Shown here piece after piece: positions 61,141 through 64,000 of a DNA stretch of 64,000 nt (positions are counted from its first letter, which is position 1; the number at the start of each line of letters is the position of its first letter). Origin of the DNA: Streptococcus suis. GTDB lineage: Bacteria; Bacillota; Bacilli; Lactobacillales; Streptococcaceae. The stretch lies in the NCBI RefSeq assembly GCF_902702775.1, contig NZ_LR738724.1:496001-560000 (forward strand), in the 5' to 3' direction. A model generated the notes under the pieces. That model saw only the letters and a program-made list of their open reading frames with translations, was not told the DNA's origin and made no database searches. The position numbers and the translations under genes were made by a program.

Positions 61141-61455
61141 ATGAATAAGGAACGTGTCATCAATTTATTGGACCAGCTTTCTTCTATTCTTGCTGGAAAA
61201 GAGGAGGAGATTGGCAAAGAGAAGACAGGGAAGTTGCAGTCGGTCTTGCTTGTTGCCAAGGAAGATGTGGCTAGTAAGGAAGGAGTGGCTTTGGCAAATA
61301 GTTTGTCAGGTTTTGTGCAGACCATTTCTAATGCTAGTCTTCCAGGTGCCAATCTCCGTTTTACAGACCAAGAACGCCCTGTTTGGGAAGAGTTTAAAGC
61401 CTTGACAGAGAAAGCAAGAGAAGATGGTCAACGAGGCCTTCATTTAACAATCTAA
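61141..61455 (+). CDS. small helical protein, possible bacteriocin immunity protein
   Basis: 104 residues, predicted all-helical, no membrane segment. The ending LRFTDQERPVWEEFKALTEKAR and four-helix length resemble EntA-type immunity proteins of class II bacteriocins, but similarity by eye is modest. No bacteriocin gene is near, so it would be an orphan immunity gene, common in streptococci. AAGGAGG lies 6 nt before ATG 61141. Confidence 0.5.
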   Translation: MNKERVINLLDQLSSILAGKEEEIGKEKTGKLQSVLLVAKEDVASKEGVALANSLSGFVQTISNASLPGANLRFTDQERPVWEEFKALTEKAREDGQRGLHLTI

Positions 61456-61475
61456 GGAGCTTAGGCTCCTTTTTC
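61454..61475 (+). terminator. terminator after the small helical gene
   Basis: AAGGAGC pairs with GCTCCTT around TTAG, then TTT. Confidence 0.8.
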
Positions 61476-63142
<1,667 letters not shown>

Positions 63143-63150
63143 GTAATCGT

Positions 63151-63696
63151 ATGAATTTTGAAGAAAAAACCATTGAGCGGACAGAAATTTTTAAAGGGCA
63201 CATTTTTGATGTAGTAGTAGATGATGTTGCCTTGCCAAATGGTGGAACTGGTAAGCGCGAACTCATTTTCCACAAGGGAGCAGTTTGCGTTTTAGCCGTC
63301 ACCCCAGAAGGTAAAATGATTTTAGTCAAACAATACCGCAAGGCTATTGAACGTACTATTTATGAAATTCCGGCGGGGAAATTGGAGCTGGGCGAAGAAG
63401 ATACGCTTGAAGATGCTGCTTTGCGTGAATTAGAAGAAGAAACAGGCTATACTAGTGACAAACTGACCTTGTTGGCAGATTTCTATTCAGCCATCGGTTT
63501 CTGTAATGAACGGATTCGCCTTTATTTAGCAGATAACCTTATCAAGGTTGAAAATCCTCGTCCAATGGATGAAGATGAGGTTATCGAATTACATGAGGTA
63601 ACCTTGGAAGAGGCTTTGAACTTGGTGGCTACTGGCGATATTTGTGATGCAAAGACCATCATGGCTATCCAATATTTACAACTCATGAGAAAGTAG
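63151..63696 (+). CDS. ADP-ribose pyrophosphatase-type Nudix hydrolase
   Basis: 181 residues. Complete Nudix box starting GKLELGEEDTLEDAALRELEEETGY (about 76-100, the GX5EX7REUXEEXGU pattern) preceded by the ADPRase-type VKQYRKAIERTIYEIPAG. It cleaves ADP-ribose to AMP and ribose-5-phosphate, so it could also handle ADP-ribose freed by the SirTM-macrodomain pair. It lies 8 bases after the glmU stop, in the order glmU-nudix-macP known from pneumococcus. Confidence 0.9.
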   Translation: MNFEEKTIERTEIFKGHIFDVVVDDVALPNGGTGKRELIFHKGAVCVLAVTPEGKMILVKQYRKAIERTIYEIPAGKLELGEEDTLEDAALRELEEETGYTSDKLTLLADFYSAIGFCNERIRLYLADNLIKVENPRPMDEDEVIELHEVTLEEALNLVATGDICDAKTIMAIQYLQLMRK

Positions 63697-63706
63697 GAAA
63701 CTAGCA

Positions 63707-64000
63707 ATGGGCAAGCCCTTGTTGACGGATGAAATTTTAGAGAAAGTGAAAAAGAAACAGTATTCCGACCAATCTAGCCAGTTTGGACACTATCGTCCAA
63801 ACCAGGATATATCAATGGATGATGCTCTATTCGATCCATATCTAGAAGAAGATTATCAGGGATATGAAGAGGGACAAACGATCCGAATCCCGGTCAAACC
63901 TACTGTAGTAAAAAGTCGCCGTATCGAAACCATCAAGCGAGAAGCTTTCCGCAGTAAGGTAAACAAAATCCTTTTTTGGGTCATCATCTTACTGATAATG
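63707..64000 (+). CDS. macP: cell wall synthase accessory phosphoprotein MacP (partial, 5' end)
   Basis: First 98 residues of a protein cut by the window edge. It begins MGKPLLTDEILEKVKKKQYS, continues through an acidic cytoplasmic stretch and reaches a membrane helix (KILFWVIILLIM) at the break. In pneumococcus MacP activates PBP2a and is phosphorylated by StkP; the start and gene order here match. The cytoplasmic part contains several Ser/Thr residues that could be the target. It follows the Nudix gene by 10 bases. Confidence 0.85.
   Translation, partial: MGKPLLTDEILEKVKKKQYSDQSSQFGHYRPNQDISMDDALFDPYLEEDYQGYEEGQTIRIPVKPTVVKSRRIETIKREAFRSKVNKILFWVIILLIM

Overview
The window is a stretch of low-GC Gram-positive chromosome from a Streptococcus, most likely S. 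suis or a close relative. The evidence is the gene content and order: xseA-xseB-ispA-tlyA-argR-recN, a mevalonate cluster, hprK-lgt, and glmU-nudix-macP. Supporting signs are RUP-type repeats with pneumococcal-like ends, a dominance of TGn-TATAAT extended -10 promoters, and a preQ1-II and an SMK-type leader, both typical of Streptococcaceae. There are no rRNA or tRNA genes, no CRISPR array, no transposase gene and no prophage.

Layout. 1-9.5 kb: end of an unrecognised basic-tailed protein, a membrane-anchored zinc protease, then the co-directional xseA-xseB-ispA-tlyA-argR-recN operon, a degV/SGNH-hydrolase/YpmS-like membrane set, and hup. 9.5-18.5 kb: GNAT enzyme, leftward thiolase-mvaS-mvaA (acetyl-CoA to mevalonate), gpmA with a candidate CcpA site, gloA, pgdA (peptidoglycan deacetylase) and a DEAD-box-like helicase with oxidoreductase. 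19.5-32 kb: udk-padR, fRMsr-dnaX, a DUF3272-like small protein, birA, an M42 peptidase operon with dCMP deaminase, metK behind a long SAM-sensing leader, murA, GNAT-map, YihY-family protein. 33-43 kb: GtrA, preQ1-II-controlled queT, aldo/keto reductase, tex-sprT, a LiaX/LiaY-like pair, manA, hprK-lgt-DUF948-YtxH. 43-49.8 kb: accessory stress block with HxlR regulator divergent from a SirTM ADP-ribosyltransferase and zinc macrodomain; then oxidoreductase-MarR-osmoprotectant/choline ABC transporter-SnoaL protein. 49.8-58.4 kb: aminotransferase, DUF2974 hydrolase, a complete Bce-type two-component/ABC antimicrobial-peptide module and a PadR/DUF1129-type membrane operon. 58.4-61.5 kb: a gene-poor, hypervariable-looking patch with a type I toxin-antitoxin locus (30-residue Fst-like toxin plus convergent antisense RNA), a decayed gene remnant, a DUF2829 (Tad2-like) protein, SDR, GNAT, ASCH and a possible immunity protein. 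61.7-64 kb: glmU, Nudix hydrolase and the start of macP.

The observations most worth following are the Fst-like toxin-antitoxin locus, too short for ordinary ORF calling; four (perhaps five) promoters placed so that transcription should begin at the start codon (leaderless mRNAs); a SAM-responsive metK leader with a large insertion holding a tandem repeat and a long hairpin; a 107-bp RUP whose end supplies the stop codon of manA; and the SirTM/zinc-macrodomain pair without its usual lipoyl partners in view. All functions are read from the sequence by family recognition; no database search was run.
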